A stretch of DNA of 47,090 nt from Bacteroidales bacterium (lineage in GTDB: Bacteria > Bacteroidota > Bacteroidia > Bacteroidales > ML635J-15). Position numbers and translations under genes: made by a program. How positions within the stretch are numbered: position 1 is the first letter of the stretch; the number at the start of each line of letters is the position of its first letter. Below the pieces are notes generated by a model that was not told the origin of the DNA, made no database searches, and saw only the letters and a program-made list of their open reading frames with translations. Location of the stretch: positions 1 through 47,090 of the forward strand of contig JALOAQ010000004.1 in NCBI GenBank assembly GCA_023228725.1, in the 5' to 3' direction. Positions 10,380 to 19,713 of this stretch are shown here, piece by piece.

Positions 10380-11552
10380 ATGAAAAAAATAATTACTTTT
10401 TTACTCTTATTTGTGTCTTTTACTTTTACTTTTGCACAAGTACAAAACACTCGCACTTTAAGTTGGGGAGGGGTAGATAGAACTTATATTGAATACACTC
10501 CTTCTGCTTATGATTCTGAAAGTCCAATTCCTGTTATGTTTTGTTTGCACGGACTTGGAGATAATATGGGAAATTTTCACAATTCCTTAGGATTAAATCA
10601 ATTTGGAGAAAACGCTAACTGGATAATTATTACGCCTCAAGCTCTTGATGCAACAGTTCCAATGATGGGTAGTGTTGGAGCTGCTTGGAATTCCGGGGCA
10701 GGAATAGAGGGATTACCTATTATTGGCAATGTAATCTTAAATGAAGATGTTGATGATGCTGGTTTTTTAATAGCAATCTTAGATTCTTTAGAAAACAATT
10801 TTAGTATTAATACAGATTCTGTTTTCTTTATGGGATTTTCAATGGGAGGATTTATGTCAAATAGAATGGCTATTGAGCATTCTGATAGGATTGACGGTAT
10901 AGCCTCAGTTAGTGGAACAATTGGAATAGCTGTAATGGATGAAATACCAAACACAAAAGTTAATACTCTACATTTTCATGGTACAGCAGACGAAACAATT
11001 ACATATGAAAATGCAGGATTTAACACAGGATCGTTTGGAACATATTCTGTAGGTCTTGGAGCAGAACAAACCGTTGATTATTGGATATTACATAACCAAT
11101 GTTCAGACCAAGCAATTCATACTTATTTTCCTGATATAAAAAATGATGGTTTAAGTTTCGAAAGATTTTTGTATGAAAACGATGAGGATGATGTTCGCAC
11201 TGCTTTTATTAAAGTTAATAACGGAGATCATGCATGGTATTATGAACCTGTAAACGATATTGACTATTCAAATGAAATTTACAAGTTTTTTATAAACGAT
11301 ATGGATTTTCCTACAGAAAATATAATTGTTAAATCTGATTTAATCAATATTTATCCAAACCCTGCTTCTGATTATGTTTTTGTAAACCAAGAGTTTGAAA
11401 TGATTGAATTATATGATATTACTGGAAAAATAGTTTTAAAAGAATTTAATAATAACAAAATAAATGTTTCAGATTTGAATACTGGATTATATATTTTAAA
11501 AATTAATTTTGAAGGAAAAACTCTGGAACAAAAATTACAAATACAAAAATAA
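10380..11552 (+). CDS. Secreted PHB-depolymerase/feruloyl-esterase-like alpha/beta hydrolase with T9SS sorting domain
   Basis: A 390-residue protein with a signal peptide (1-20, ending TFTFAQ). The alpha/beta-hydrolase domain spans about residues 30-310: oxyanion region FCLHGLGDN (54-62), nucleophile elbow MGFSMGG with Ser154, HFHGTADE with a likely acid Asp204, and NGDHAWYY with the likely catalytic His284. This layout is that of the LpqC/polyhydroxybutyrate depolymerase and feruloyl esterase group, which act on extracellular polyesters or plant-cell-wall esters; the actual substrate cannot be told. Residues 322-390 (IYPNPASDYV, YDITGKIV, LNTGLYILKI) form a type A T9SS C-terminal sorting domain, so the enzyme should be exported across the outer membrane and anchored or released at the surface. 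It is monocistronic and divergent from the macroglobulin gene. Confidence 0.88.
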   Translation: MKKIITFLLLFVSFTFTFAQVQNTRTLSWGGVDRTYIEYTPSAYDSESPIPVMFCLHGLGDNMGNFHNSLGLNQFGENANWIIITPQALDATVPMMGSVGAAWNSGAGIEGLPIIGNVILNEDVDDAGFLIAILDSLENNFSINTDSVFFMGFSMGGFMSNRMAIEHSDRIDGIASVSGTIGIAVMDEIPNTKVNTLHFHGTADETITYENAGFNTGSFGTYSVGLGAEQTVDYWILHNQCSDQAIHTYFPDIKNDGLSFERFLYENDEDDVRTAFIKVNNGDHAWYYEPVNDIDYSNEIYKFFINDMDFPTENIIVKSDLINIYPNPASDYVFVNQEFEMIELYDITGKIVLKEFNNNKINVSDLNTGLYILKINFEGKTLEQKLQIQK

Positions 11553-11561
11553 AATTTATAC

Positions 11562-11596
11562 TATAATAGGGTCTTTTGGGGAAAGACCCTATTATA
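11562..11596. terminator. Long hairpin between convergent esterase and gmk genes
   Basis: A perfect 15-bp stem (11562-11576 with 11582-11596, containing AGGGTCTTT/AAAGACCCT) with a 5-base loop sits between two convergent stop codons. The U-tract is poor on both sides, so it is a probable bidirectional terminator rather than a textbook one. Confidence 0.7.
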
Positions 11597-11600
11597 TATG

Positions 11601-12170
11601 TTACACATTCAAAAATTTTCCAACAATTATTTCTGCTTCTCTTAATGCTTTTTGTAAATCATCATTAATTAAAATTACATCAAATTTTTTAGCAAAACTC
11701 ATTTCATATTTTGCTTTTTCAATTCTTGTTTTTATAACTTCAAGTTTGTCAGTAGAGCGATTGATTAATCTTTTTTCCAATTCTTCAATGCTTGGAGGCA
11801 TGATAAAAACAGACAAAGCATTATCTCCATAAAAATTTTTAATATTTATTCCACCTTTTACGTCAAGGTCAAAAATTACAGTTTTACCTAATTTGCTTAG
11901 TCTTTCGACTTCTGATTTTAAACTACCGTAAAATTTTCCTTCATAAACTTCTTCCCATTCTAAAAACTCATTATTTTTAATTTTTTGTTTAAATTCTTCA
12001 ACAGAAAGAAAATAATAATCTTTGCCATGTTCTTCAGCCCCTCTAACTTGACGTGTGCATGCCGAAATAGAAAAACTAAGATTCAAATTATCTTTAGCTA
12101 ACAAATGATTTACTATTGTGGTTTTTCCTGAGCCACTTGGAGCAGAAAATATTAAAACTTTTGCTTTCAT
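11601..12170 (-). CDS. gmk: Guanylate kinase
   Basis: A 189-residue cytoplasmic enzyme that phosphorylates GMP to GDP with ATP, of typical family length. It has a P-loop at residues 9-17 (APSGSGKTT) and the GMP-binding signature starting SISACTRQVRGAEEHGKDYY. EWEEVYEGKFYGS follows, then FDLDVKGG and the lid-region NRSTDKLEVIKTRIEKA. It lies 6 bases downstream of yicC on the same strand, a pairing common in bacteria, and ends at the hairpin 11562-11596. Confidence 0.96.
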   Translation of the reverse strand: MKAKVLIFSAPSGSGKTTIVNHLLAKDNLNLSFSISACTRQVRGAEEHGKDYYFLSVEEFKQKIKNNEFLEWEEVYEGKFYGSLKSEVERLSKLGKTVIFDLDVKGGINIKNFYGDNALSVFIMPPSIEELEKRLINRSTDKLEVIKTRIEKAKYEMSFAKKFDVILINDDLQKALREAEIIVGKFLNV

Positions 12171-12176
12171 GTTTTT

Positions 12177-13052
12177 TTATAAGGCATTTAAAACTTGTTC
12201 TTTTATTTTTTCCAACTCATCTTTCATCATAATCACTAATTTTTGAATTTCTACGTGATTGGCTTTAGCTCCCAAAGTGTTTATTTCTCTGCCCATTTCT
12301 TGAGCAATAAATCCTAATTTTTTACCTGCAAAATTTTCAGAATTTAAAGTTTGTAAAAAATAATCGCAATGTTTTTTTAATCTTACTTTCTCTTCATTAA
12401 TATCAAATTTTTCTAAATAAAAAATTATTTCTTGTTCATATCTATTTGCATCAATATTTGCAGTATCCACAATTTCTTTCAAACTGTGATTAAGTCTTTC
12501 TTTTAAAACATTAATTCTTTCTGCTTCGTATTGCGGCACTTGGCTTAAAAGTTCTGTAATTGAGTTTAAATTGCTAATTATATCTTGAGCTAAAATATTG
12601 CCTTCGTGTTGTCTGAAATTTTTACATTCTTCAATAGCTTGTTTTATGGAAATTAAAATATACTCCCATTCTTCATCATTCAAATTTTCAGAATTTGTAG
12701 TCATTACGTCCGGCATTCTAATAATTGAAGATAATATATCATTTGATATAGGAATATTATTTGTGTCGCATAATGTTTTTAATTGATTATAATAATTTAA
12801 AATTATTTTATCAGAAAACTTTGTACTTGTCTCTCCACCATTTATTTCTACAAACATACAGAAATCAATTTTACCTCTTTGAAGCTCTGAAGCAAGTAAT
12901 TTTCGTAAAGCTATTTCTTTTTCTCTGTAAAAATTTGGAATACGTGTTGTTATATCAGTGCTTTTAGAATTAAGAGTTTTAATATCAATAATAATTTTTT
13001 TTTCTTTATATTCGGTATTAGCTCTACCAAAACCTGTCATTGAAATTAACAT
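12177..13052 (-). CDS. yicC: YicC family endoribonuclease
   Basis: A 291-residue YicC/YloC protein. The start is set at 13050-13052 because the family begins with M-x-x-SMTGFGRA, seen here as MLISMTGFGRAN; the frame is open 9 codons further up (13079) without family support. The N-terminal domain carries IDIKTLNSKSTDIT and the C-terminal half the family signature (EIVDTANIDANRYEQEI, GKKLGFIAQEMGREINTLG, DELEKIKEQVLN), the last part containing conserved acidic residues. Relatives are metal-dependent endoribonucleases implicated in small-RNA turnover. It is probably co-transcribed with gmk 6 bases downstream. Confidence 0.93.
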   Translation of the reverse strand: MLISMTGFGRANTEYKEKKIIIDIKTLNSKSTDITTRIPNFYREKEIALRKLLASELQRGKIDFCMFVEINGGETSTKFSDKIILNYYNQLKTLCDTNNIPISNDILSSIIRMPDVMTTNSENLNDEEWEYILISIKQAIEECKNFRQHEGNILAQDIISNLNSITELLSQVPQYEAERINVLKERLNHSLKEIVDTANIDANRYEQEIIFYLEKFDINEEKVRLKKHCDYFLQTLNSENFAGKKLGFIAQEMGREINTLGAKANHVEIQKLVIMMKDELEKIKEQVLNAL

Positions 13053-13142
13053 AAATATTTTATTAAATATAGTGTACAAATATTAAACTTTAAATTGAAT
13101 TTTTAAAATTTATTTTTTCAAAACAAAATTATATTTGCTTAT

Positions 13143-16100
13143 TTAATTGTTATACATTGGAATTTCGATAATAAATTCTGTTCCTATATTTTCTTTAGTT
13201 TCAAAATAAATGGTTGCATTATTGCTAATTAGCAAACTTTTCACCATGCTAAGCCCTAATCCCATTCCTCCGGATTTTGTTGTAAAATTAGGTTGAAAAA
13301 TTTTAGGTATCATTTGCTTAGAAATTCCAGTTCCGTTGTCAACAACTTTAATAATATAACTTTTCTCCAAGTCTGAAATTTCTATCAATATCAAACCTTT
13401 TCTTTCTTTTGGAATTGCTTGAGTGCTATTTTTTATTAAATTGGTAAAAACTCTGAGTACTTGTTCTTTATCTGCATAAATAAAGCCCTCGGTTTTAATG
13501 TTTGCCTTAAATTCAAAGTTTATATCTTCGGTGTTTTCAAATAGTTGAATTGAGTTTTTTATAATTTCTACTATATTAACCACTTCTTTTTTAGATGCCG
13601 GCATTTTAGCAAAATTTGAAAACTCTGATGCAATAGTCGAAAGTATATCTATTTGTTCAATCAAAATTTTTGAAACTTTTTTATAGGTTTCTTCCCAATT
13701 TTCATCTTTTAAATCGTAAGCTCGCTCTAAGTGTTGTACGCTCAGTTTCATAGGCGTAAGCGGATTTTTAATTTCATGTGCAATTTGTTTTGCCATTTCT
13801 CGCCAAGCCGTTTCTCTTTCAGATTGTGCTAATTTGTTGGCAGATTCTGTTAATTCATCAACCTTTCGATTATATTCTCTGATTAATCCTCCTAATTCAT
13901 CATTTTTATGGTAAATTATTTTTTCTGCTTTCTTATTAATATCCATAAGCTTAATTTTTTCTTGAACTAAAGCAAGCGGACGAGTTAATTGACGTGAAAT
14001 AAATACGCCTACAATTACAGAAATTAAAATTAAAATTAAAAATATATTGGAAAATGCTAATATAAAATTTGAAATTTCTTCTGAAAATTCGTTTTGACGA
14101 GCAAAATATGGAAGATTTAGGTAAGCTATAGTTTCATTATTAAAATTTCTAAAAGGAATATAAACAGATGAATAGTCTATTTCATCTATTTTTTCATCAA
14201 TAATTACTGTTCCTGCATTTTTTAATAATAGTTCCGAATAAGCTTGAACATCAATATATCTGGCCTTTAAACCTTTGTCAAATAACTCGGAACGGGAAGT
14301 GGAAATTAATATTCCATTCAAATCATAAAGATTTATATCTGTATAAAATACATTTGATAATTTAATTAATAAGTCGTTAAGATAGTTTGCTTCTTCATAA
14401 TTTAATAATTCTTTTTGACCAATACTATGTTCTAATTCAACCACTACTGAGTGCATTTTATCTAACATAATTTCTCTTTGTTTTTCTTTATATCCCTGAA
14501 CAATAAAACTCATTGCTATTGAAGCTGTTATTAATAAAGAAACTATGATAATAATTATAAACCAAGATTGGATTTTAACTTTTAAACTTATACCTTTCCA
14601 AAAATTTGCAGATTTCATTTTAGAAAACAGCCAAATTAAATTAAAACTTACAAAAAGAAACAAGAAAACATATGAAAATGAAACTAATTGTTTTGAATAT
14701 TGAGAATAGGGTTTGCTAATTATAATTATATTTTCAGAATCTGGGCGATATTGAAAATGAATGTAAGAATCTTTTTTAAATAGTTTATATTCTGCACTGT
14801 CGTTTTGTTCTGAATCAATAGTAAACTGATATTTGTATTCTCCTTTACTCGAAATTAATCTTGATTTATTGTATTTCGCATGATTGTAATGCCTAGCAGT
14901 TTTTTTAACTAATAACTTTTCGTCTAATAACATTTCTGGATAACCTAAACCTTCGCTAAAAATTTTAGAATTTAATTCTACATAAACATTAATAATTGAG
15001 CTATCCTTAGTTTGAGAATTAATTTCGCCAAGATAAGATATTCTGCCATTATGGTTGTCTAAAAAATAAAAATTAGTTGAAGGGATAATTATTCCAAATT
15101 CATTTATTTGTTCTCTAAAAAACTCAAAACAATCTACAGATACTAAGTCTGGTTCAATCAAAAGGCTGTCTTTTTTCTCACATATTGTAGTTTGAATTTC
15201 ATATTTATTAAAATATCTTTTATTAAAAAACTCTGAATTTACAATATTCTCAATTTTCTCATAATCTTTATCTCTTATGCACTCTTCTAAATCTGCATTG
15301 TACATTAAATCATAAAATGCTTCTTTAATAAAAAATTCAGCCCCCACATCTCTTTCAGCAGCAAGGTTATAGCTTAAAACCTTAAAGGTTTCTAATTCTT
15401 TATTATCGCTCAATCGTGAAAAATGTTCAGAAATTAAAAAAGAAAAAATTATGATTATTCCTACAGTAAAAAAATAATTGGTTTTTGATTTTAATATTAC
15501 AAAAGCTAAACAAGACCATGCAAGGAAAAATAGGACATTAAATATCAAATTGTCAGTAAAGCTTAGTTTTGCGGGGTGTGAAAATATTAAATATAATGAA
15601 TAACAAATTATAAGACTAATAATAAAAACCCAAAAGTTTATAGCGATTTTAAACAGTCTGAAAAGTTTTGTAAAAATTAAAATAAAAGAAAATATTATAG
15701 CAAAAATTATCAAAATTCCAACTAAACTATAAATATCTAAATTTAAAATATTTTCAAATGAAAAGCTAAGTGAAGAGTTCCAGACTAAGCCATAAATTAA
15801 ATTTGAAATAAATATCCCACTTAAAAATAATATAGAAGCTAAGGATGCAGAAAAAATCAATTTAACTAAACTGTGAATTTTGAAATTTAATTCAATTTTA
15901 TAATTGTAAAATATTAAAAAAGCAAAGCTTAAAAAAAGAAAAACATTAATAATATAATCACCTAAGGATTGTAACCAAAATGATTCAGCGAAAAGTTCAG
16001 GACTAAAAAGTTTAAACTCGTTAAAACTTGAAGTATAATTATATTTTAAAGAAATATATCGTAAAATAATTAATAAAACACCATATAAAATAGGATTGAT

Positions 16101-16844
16101 TAATAAAATAAACTTGTTTTTATTTGAGATGAAAAATATAAGAATTAAAATAAATATCGTTATGCTAATAATGTTGAAAATGCATAAAAAATTATAAAAA
16201 CTAAACTTGACTTTGTTTATGCTATTATTTGTTTTAAAAGACAAATAAAAACTATTGCCTTTGTCGTCAACAGTAATTTTTGTACTTCCTTCAAATTCTT
16301 CTAAGCTAATTACTGCATCGTGGTTTAAGTCTAAATCTTTGGCAAAATTGTTTTTAATTAAGTGGTTATCGTATGAATAATCTTTTTTTATTCTGGCTAA
16401 GCCAACAATAAAAAAGTCTTCTGAATTATTTGTTTGACATAAATACCAACCATTAGGTAGGTTAATGATTTTATTGTTAAAAAAGTTTATATTAGCCGAA
16501 GTTGGTAAAGAAATATCGTTTGTGGTCCAAAATTTTAAATTATTTTTATCATATAAAAAGTAACCTGTTTCTTTTTCAATATAAATGTCCTTTCCTTGCG
16601 AATAAAACCATTCTTGTGTGCTTTCTGTGTCGATTTTATAGTTTTCTGTTAGTTGGTTTAATCTTTCTTTAAGTCGAAGGTTTTTTTCTTTTAAAATGTT
16701 TTCTATTTTTACTTTATTCAGATTATAATCAGTATTAGTTTTGGAGTTAGACACAAATTGCTGACTGACTAAACCAAGTAAAACTAAACTGAATAAAACT
16801 ATTACTTGCCATAATTTTATATGAGGGAAGATGTTTTTAATCAT
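13143..16844 (-). CDS. NtrY-like membrane sensor histidine kinase
   Basis: A 1233-residue kinase. It has an N-terminal membrane segment (about 12-30), an extracytoplasmic region, a cluster of about seven or eight hydrophobic segments between residues 220 and 470, a second large extracytoplasmic region, two more membrane segments (near 760 and 945) flanking a sensor-like domain, and a HAMP region. The kinase core has the H box IAHEIKNPLTPMKLSVQH with phospho-acceptor His1023, an N box NLIKNSTQAI, a G1 box VVDNGTGISKQM and a G2 box GGMGLGLSMVKSL. The H-box wording matches NtrY-type kinases, but no response regulator is adjacent. An EF-hand-like loop lies at residues 172-183. The start overlaps the end of rlmH by 8 bases, implying translational coupling. 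The signal sensed is unknown. Confidence 0.88.
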   Translation of the reverse strand: MIKNIFPHIKLWQVIVLFSLVLLGLVSQQFVSNSKTNTDYNLNKVKIENILKEKNLRLKERLNQLTENYKIDTESTQEWFYSQGKDIYIEKETGYFLYDKNNLKFWTTNDISLPTSANINFFNNKIINLPNGWYLCQTNNSEDFFIVGLARIKKDYSYDNHLIKNNFAKDLDLNHDAVISLEEFEGSTKITVDDKGNSFYLSFKTNNSINKVKFSFYNFLCIFNIISITIFILILIFFISNKNKFILLINPILYGVLLIILRYISLKYNYTSSFNEFKLFSPELFAESFWLQSLGDYIINVFLFLSFAFLIFYNYKIELNFKIHSLVKLIFSASLASILFLSGIFISNLIYGLVWNSSLSFSFENILNLDIYSLVGILIIFAIIFSFILIFTKLFRLFKIAINFWVFIISLIICYSLYLIFSHPAKLSFTDNLIFNVLFFLAWSCLAFVILKSKTNYFFTVGIIIIFSFLISEHFSRLSDNKELETFKVLSYNLAAERDVGAEFFIKEAFYDLMYNADLEECIRDKDYEKIENIVNSEFFNKRYFNKYEIQTTICEKKDSLLIEPDLVSVDCFEFFREQINEFGIIIPSTNFYFLDNHNGRISYLGEINSQTKDSSIINVYVELNSKIFSEGLGYPEMLLDEKLLVKKTARHYNHAKYNKSRLISSKGEYKYQFTIDSEQNDSAEYKLFKKDSYIHFQYRPDSENIIIISKPYSQYSKQLVSFSYVFLFLFVSFNLIWLFSKMKSANFWKGISLKVKIQSWFIIIIIVSLLITASIAMSFIVQGYKEKQREIMLDKMHSVVVELEHSIGQKELLNYEEANYLNDLLIKLSNVFYTDINLYDLNGILISTSRSELFDKGLKARYIDVQAYSELLLKNAGTVIIDEKIDEIDYSSVYIPFRNFNNETIAYLNLPYFARQNEFSEEISNFILAFSNIFLILILISVIVGVFISRQLTRPLALVQEKIKLMDINKKAEKIIYHKNDELGGLIREYNRKVDELTESANKLAQSERETAWREMAKQIAHEIKNPLTPMKLSVQHLERAYDLKDENWEETYKKVSKILIEQIDILSTIASEFSNFAKMPASKKEVVNIVEIIKNSIQLFENTEDINFEFKANIKTEGFIYADKEQVLRVFTNLIKNSTQAIPKERKGLILIEISDLEKSYIIKVVDNGTGISKQMIPKIFQPNFTTKSGGMGLGLSMVKSLLISNNATIYFETKENIGTEFIIEIPMYNN

Positions 16845-17310
16845 GATGATATGGATCGTTATTAATTATTGTAAAAGCTCTATAAAGTTGTTCTGCAAAT
16901 ATAAGCCTAATTATTTGATGTGAAAAAGTCATTTGGGATAAAGAAATTTTAAAATTAGCTCTATCGTAAACTTCTTGTGAAAAACCAAAAGCACCACCAA
17001 TTACAAATACTAGATTTTTTGTAGATATATTCATTTGTTTTTCAATAAACAATGAAAATTCGCGACTTGTAAATTCTTTGGCTTTTTCGTCTAACACAAT
17101 AACAAAGTCGCTTGGTGATAATTCTGCAAGTATTTTCTCGCCTTCAAGTTTCTTTTGTATAATTTCCTTAGTTTTAGCTGTGGTTTTAATGTCTTTAATA
17201 ATTTTAAATTCAAAATTTATATATCTTTTTATGCGTGTGAAATAATCTTCGCAGAGTTTAGAAACTGAGCTAAGTTCGGTTTTCCCAACAGCAATTAATA
17301 AAATCTTCAT
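16837..17310 (-). CDS. rlmH: 23S rRNA (pseudouridine-1915 N3)-methyltransferase RlmH
   Basis: A 157-residue SPOUT-family methyltransferase, the typical length. It methylates pseudouridine 1915 of helix 69 of 23S rRNA in 70S ribosomes, using SAM. Family features are MKILLIAVGKTE at the start, the FVIGGAFGFSQEV SAM-binding knot loop, SLSQMTFSHQIIRLIFAEQLYRAF, and the C-terminal NDPYHHD tail (usually YHH-E/K). It is first in a two-gene unit with the sensor kinase. Confidence 0.96.
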   Translation of the reverse strand: MKILLIAVGKTELSSVSKLCEDYFTRIKRYINFEFKIIKDIKTTAKTKEIIQKKLEGEKILAELSPSDFVIVLDEKAKEFTSREFSLFIEKQMNISTKNLVFVIGGAFGFSQEVYDRANFKISLSQMTFSHQIIRLIFAEQLYRAFTIINNDPYHHD

Positions 17311-17437
17311 AATTAATAAAAAAATTGTGATAAAGATATATTAAAAGATTGAAATTATTATTATCTTGCACTTTGTTTTTTTTGGTTTGGTTTTTGTAGT
17401 GAAATATAAGATTTATAAACGTTTAAATTTATTTATA

Positions 17438-17839
17438 ATGAAAGTTTTAAAAAAGATTACTGTTTTACTTTTCGCATTTGCCTTTAGCACAGGCATTTAT
17501 GCTTTACCAATTTTCGATATTCCGCCAAAAATTTTTGACGCTATGAAAGTTGGAAATTCTATAGAATTGACAAAATACTTTAACACTACTGTTGAACTAG
17601 TGATTCTAGATAAAGAAGATGTTTATAGTAAACAACAAGCCGAGCAAATATTAAAAAACTTTTTTGAGAAAAATAAAGTTAAAAATTTCACTCTTTTACA
17701 CCAAGGAGGAAAATCAGGAGCTCAATATGCAATTGGAAATCTTGAAACTGAAGACGGGAAAACTTATAGAGTATATTTCCTTGTAAAAGAGAGTGGGGGT
17801 AAGCCATTAGTTCATCAAATGCGTATCGAAAAAGAATGA
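17438..17839 (+). CDS. DUF4783 family exported protein
   Basis: A 133-residue protein starting at the ATG 17438-17440; the frame extends upstream to 17366, but the signal peptide (MKVLKKITVLLFAFAFSTGIYA) begins at this Met. The mature part is a small NTF2/lumazine-like fold candidate containing IFDAMKVGNSIELTKYF, QAEQILKNFF and KNFTLLHQGGKSGAQYAIGNL. It matches the Bacteroidota DUF4783 family, which is often found directly before nadC. Its TGA stop overlaps the nadC ATG by four bases (ATGA), so the two are translationally coupled. Function is unknown. Confidence 0.85.
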   Translation: MKVLKKITVLLFAFAFSTGIYALPIFDIPPKIFDAMKVGNSIELTKYFNTTVELVILDKEDVYSKQQAEQILKNFFEKNKVKNFTLLHQGGKSGAQYAIGNLETEDGKTYRVYFLVKESGGKPLVHQMRIEKE

Positions 17840-18687
17840 TACCTGATAATTATTTAACTTCTTTAATAGAAAGAGCTTATAATGAAGATATTGGAGATGG
17901 AGATCATTCATCTTTGTCTTGTATAGATGTTTCGGAATATGGTAGAGCTAAACTTATTGCAAAAGAATCTGGCATATTGGCTGGTGTAGAAATAGCTAAA
18001 AAAGTTTGCGAATATTTTTCTGAAAAATTAAAAGTGCAAGTTTTTATTAATGATGGTGAAAAAATTAATAAAGGAGATTTGGTTTTAGAAATTTCTGGTC
18101 CTCAACAAGATATTCTTAAAGTTGAGCGAACAATTCTAAACTTTATGCAAAGAATGAGTGGGATTGCGAGCGAAACTGCTAAATATGTAGAAGTTTTAAA
18201 AAATTATAAAACAAAAATTTTAGATACTCGAAAGACTACTCCTGGGCTAAGACTAATTGAAAAACAAGCCGTTAAAATCGGAGGAGGAGAAAATCATAGA
18301 ATTGGGCTTTATGATATGATTATGCTTAAAGATAATCATATTGATTACGCAGGAGGATTGAAAAATGCTATTAGTAAAGCAAACCAATATTTAAAAGAAA
18401 AAAAACTAAAGCTAAAAATTGAAGTAGAGCTAAGAAGCATTGAAGATGTAAAAGAGGTTTTGAAAATTGGAAATGTTGATAGAGTTATGTTAGATAATTT
18501 TAATATTGAAGACACAAAATTAGCAGTTGAATTAATTGCAGGTAAATTTGAAATTGAATCTTCGGGAGGAATTAGTTTTGACACACTTAAAGACTATGCA
18601 GAATGTGGAGTTGATTATATTTCTTCAGGTGCTTTAACTCATCATGTTAAAAGTTTAGATTTAAGCTTAATTGTGCAAAAAGCGTGA
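17836..18687 (+). CDS. nadC: Nicotinate-nucleotide pyrophosphorylase (carboxylating)
   Basis: A 283-residue quinolinate phosphoribosyltransferase. It converts quinolinate and PRPP to nicotinate mononucleotide, CO2 and pyrophosphate in de novo NAD synthesis. Conserved elements are EDIGDGDHSS near the start, LNFMQRMSGIAS, LDTRKTTPGLR (about 131-141), KIGGGENHRIGLYDMIMLKDNH with PRPP/quinolinate-binding Lys, Arg and His residues, IEVELRS, and the C-terminal IESSGGI and DYISSGALTHH phosphate-binding loops. It overlaps DUF4783 upstream (ATGA) and the BrkB gene downstream (GTGA). No nadA or nadB is in the window. Confidence 0.96.
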   Translation: MIPDNYLTSLIERAYNEDIGDGDHSSLSCIDVSEYGRAKLIAKESGILAGVEIAKKVCEYFSEKLKVQVFINDGEKINKGDLVLEISGPQQDILKVERTILNFMQRMSGIASETAKYVEVLKNYKTKILDTRKTTPGLRLIEKQAVKIGGGENHRIGLYDMIMLKDNHIDYAGGLKNAISKANQYLKEKKLKLKIEVELRSIEDVKEVLKIGNVDRVMLDNFNIEDTKLAVELIAGKFEIESSGGISFDTLKDYAECGVDYISSGALTHHVKSLDLSLIVQKA

Positions 18688-19601
18688 AAAATAAAATTAA
18701 GGCTTTATACATAAAGTTTTTATTAATTTTAAAAAGAATTGGCGACAAAATCATTTTGCCGGGTTTTAGAGGTTTGTCTTTATATTATATTGGTAAATTC
18801 TTTTTTCAAGGGATTAGAAAAAGCTCTGTAACAATGCGTGCAGCTGCTGTGTCCTTTAATATGTTTATCTCATTATTTCCAGCTTTAATTTTTTTATTCA
18901 CTTTAATTCCCTTTATTCCAATAAGTGGTTTTCAAACCGAGCTTTTTAATATTTTAGACAATTTACTTCCTAACTCTGCTTACGAGTTGTTTTACGAAAC
19001 AATTACAGATACTATTATGAAGCAAAATACAAAACTTCTTTCTTTAAGTATTTTGTTGATGATATATTTTTCTTCAAATGGTATTATGGCTTTAATAGAA
19101 GCTTTTAACAATACTTTTCATAATATTGAAACTCGTAACTCATTTAGTCTTAGGATTGTATCCTTAATTGCTGTGTTGGGAATTAGTTTATTGATTTTAT
19201 TTGCAATAAGTTTGATAGTGATGGGAAATTCATTTATTTTAAAGTTTGTTTCTACTCATCCTGCAATTGTTACTTTAACTAGATTTGTAAAGTGGTTGGT
19301 AATTTTAATTTTATACTTTTTAGCAATTTCTTTGTTGTTTTATTTTGCTCCTTCTAAGAAAAATCGTTTTAGTTTTATAAGTCCAGGGACAATATTTTCA
19401 ACTTTTTTACAAGTAATTACTGTTTTGGGTTTTACTTATTACGTAAATAATTTTGCAATGTATAATAAATTATATGGCTCTATAGGTACTGTAATAATTG
19501 TAATGCTTTTGATTTATATAAGTTCTCTCTCTTTAATACTTGGTTTTGAGCTAAATGCAAGTATTTTGCACGGGGACAAATCAGTCAAAGAAAAAAAATA
19601 A
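18684..19601 (+). CDS. YihY/BrkB family inner-membrane protein
   Basis: A 305-residue integral membrane protein with about six hydrophobic segments and the family signature MRAAAVSFNMFISLFPALIF near residues 50-70, followed by NGIMALIEAFNNTF and a C-terminal SLILGFELNA helix. The family was once misassigned as RNase BN and its transport or structural role is unsettled. The start is GTG at 18684, overlapping the nadC stop (GTGA), so it is the third member of the DUF4783-nadC-yihY operon. Confidence 0.9.
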   Translation: MKNKIKALYIKFLLILKRIGDKIILPGFRGLSLYYIGKFFFQGIRKSSVTMRAAAVSFNMFISLFPALIFLFTLIPFIPISGFQTELFNILDNLLPNSAYELFYETITDTIMKQNTKLLSLSILLMIYFSSNGIMALIEAFNNTFHNIETRNSFSLRIVSLIAVLGISLLILFAISLIVMGNSFILKFVSTHPAIVTLTRFVKWLVILILYFLAISLLFYFAPSKKNRFSFISPGTIFSTFLQVITVLGFTYYVNNFAMYNKLYGSIGTVIIVMLLIYISSLSLILGFELNASILHGDKSVKEKK

Positions 19602-19634
19602 TTAATTCACAACATTTTATATTAATTAATTTAT

Positions 19635-19642
19635 TATCTTTG
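19635..19642 (+). promoter_or_regulatory. Candidate -7 promoter element of the thioredoxin/PKD gene
   Basis: TATCTTTG matches TAnnTTTG and lies about 70 bases before the ATG at 19714, in the 112-base gap after the BrkB gene. No TTG is seen at -33. Confidence 0.45.
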
Positions 19643-19713
19643 AAGATTATAAATATTAGCAAAATATAAATTTTTAATTAGATTTTGTAAAGTATAAAAT
19701 TAAAATATTTTTT

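Noticed and set aside
11509..11832. Plus-strand ORF overlapping the esterase end and gmk.
   Set aside because: It runs antisense to the well-supported gmk gene, crosses the hairpin, and has no family resemblance; it is a shadow frame of AT-rich DNA.
12598..12967. Two plus-strand ORFs inside yicC.
   Set aside because: Low-complexity shadow frames antisense to a conserved gene.
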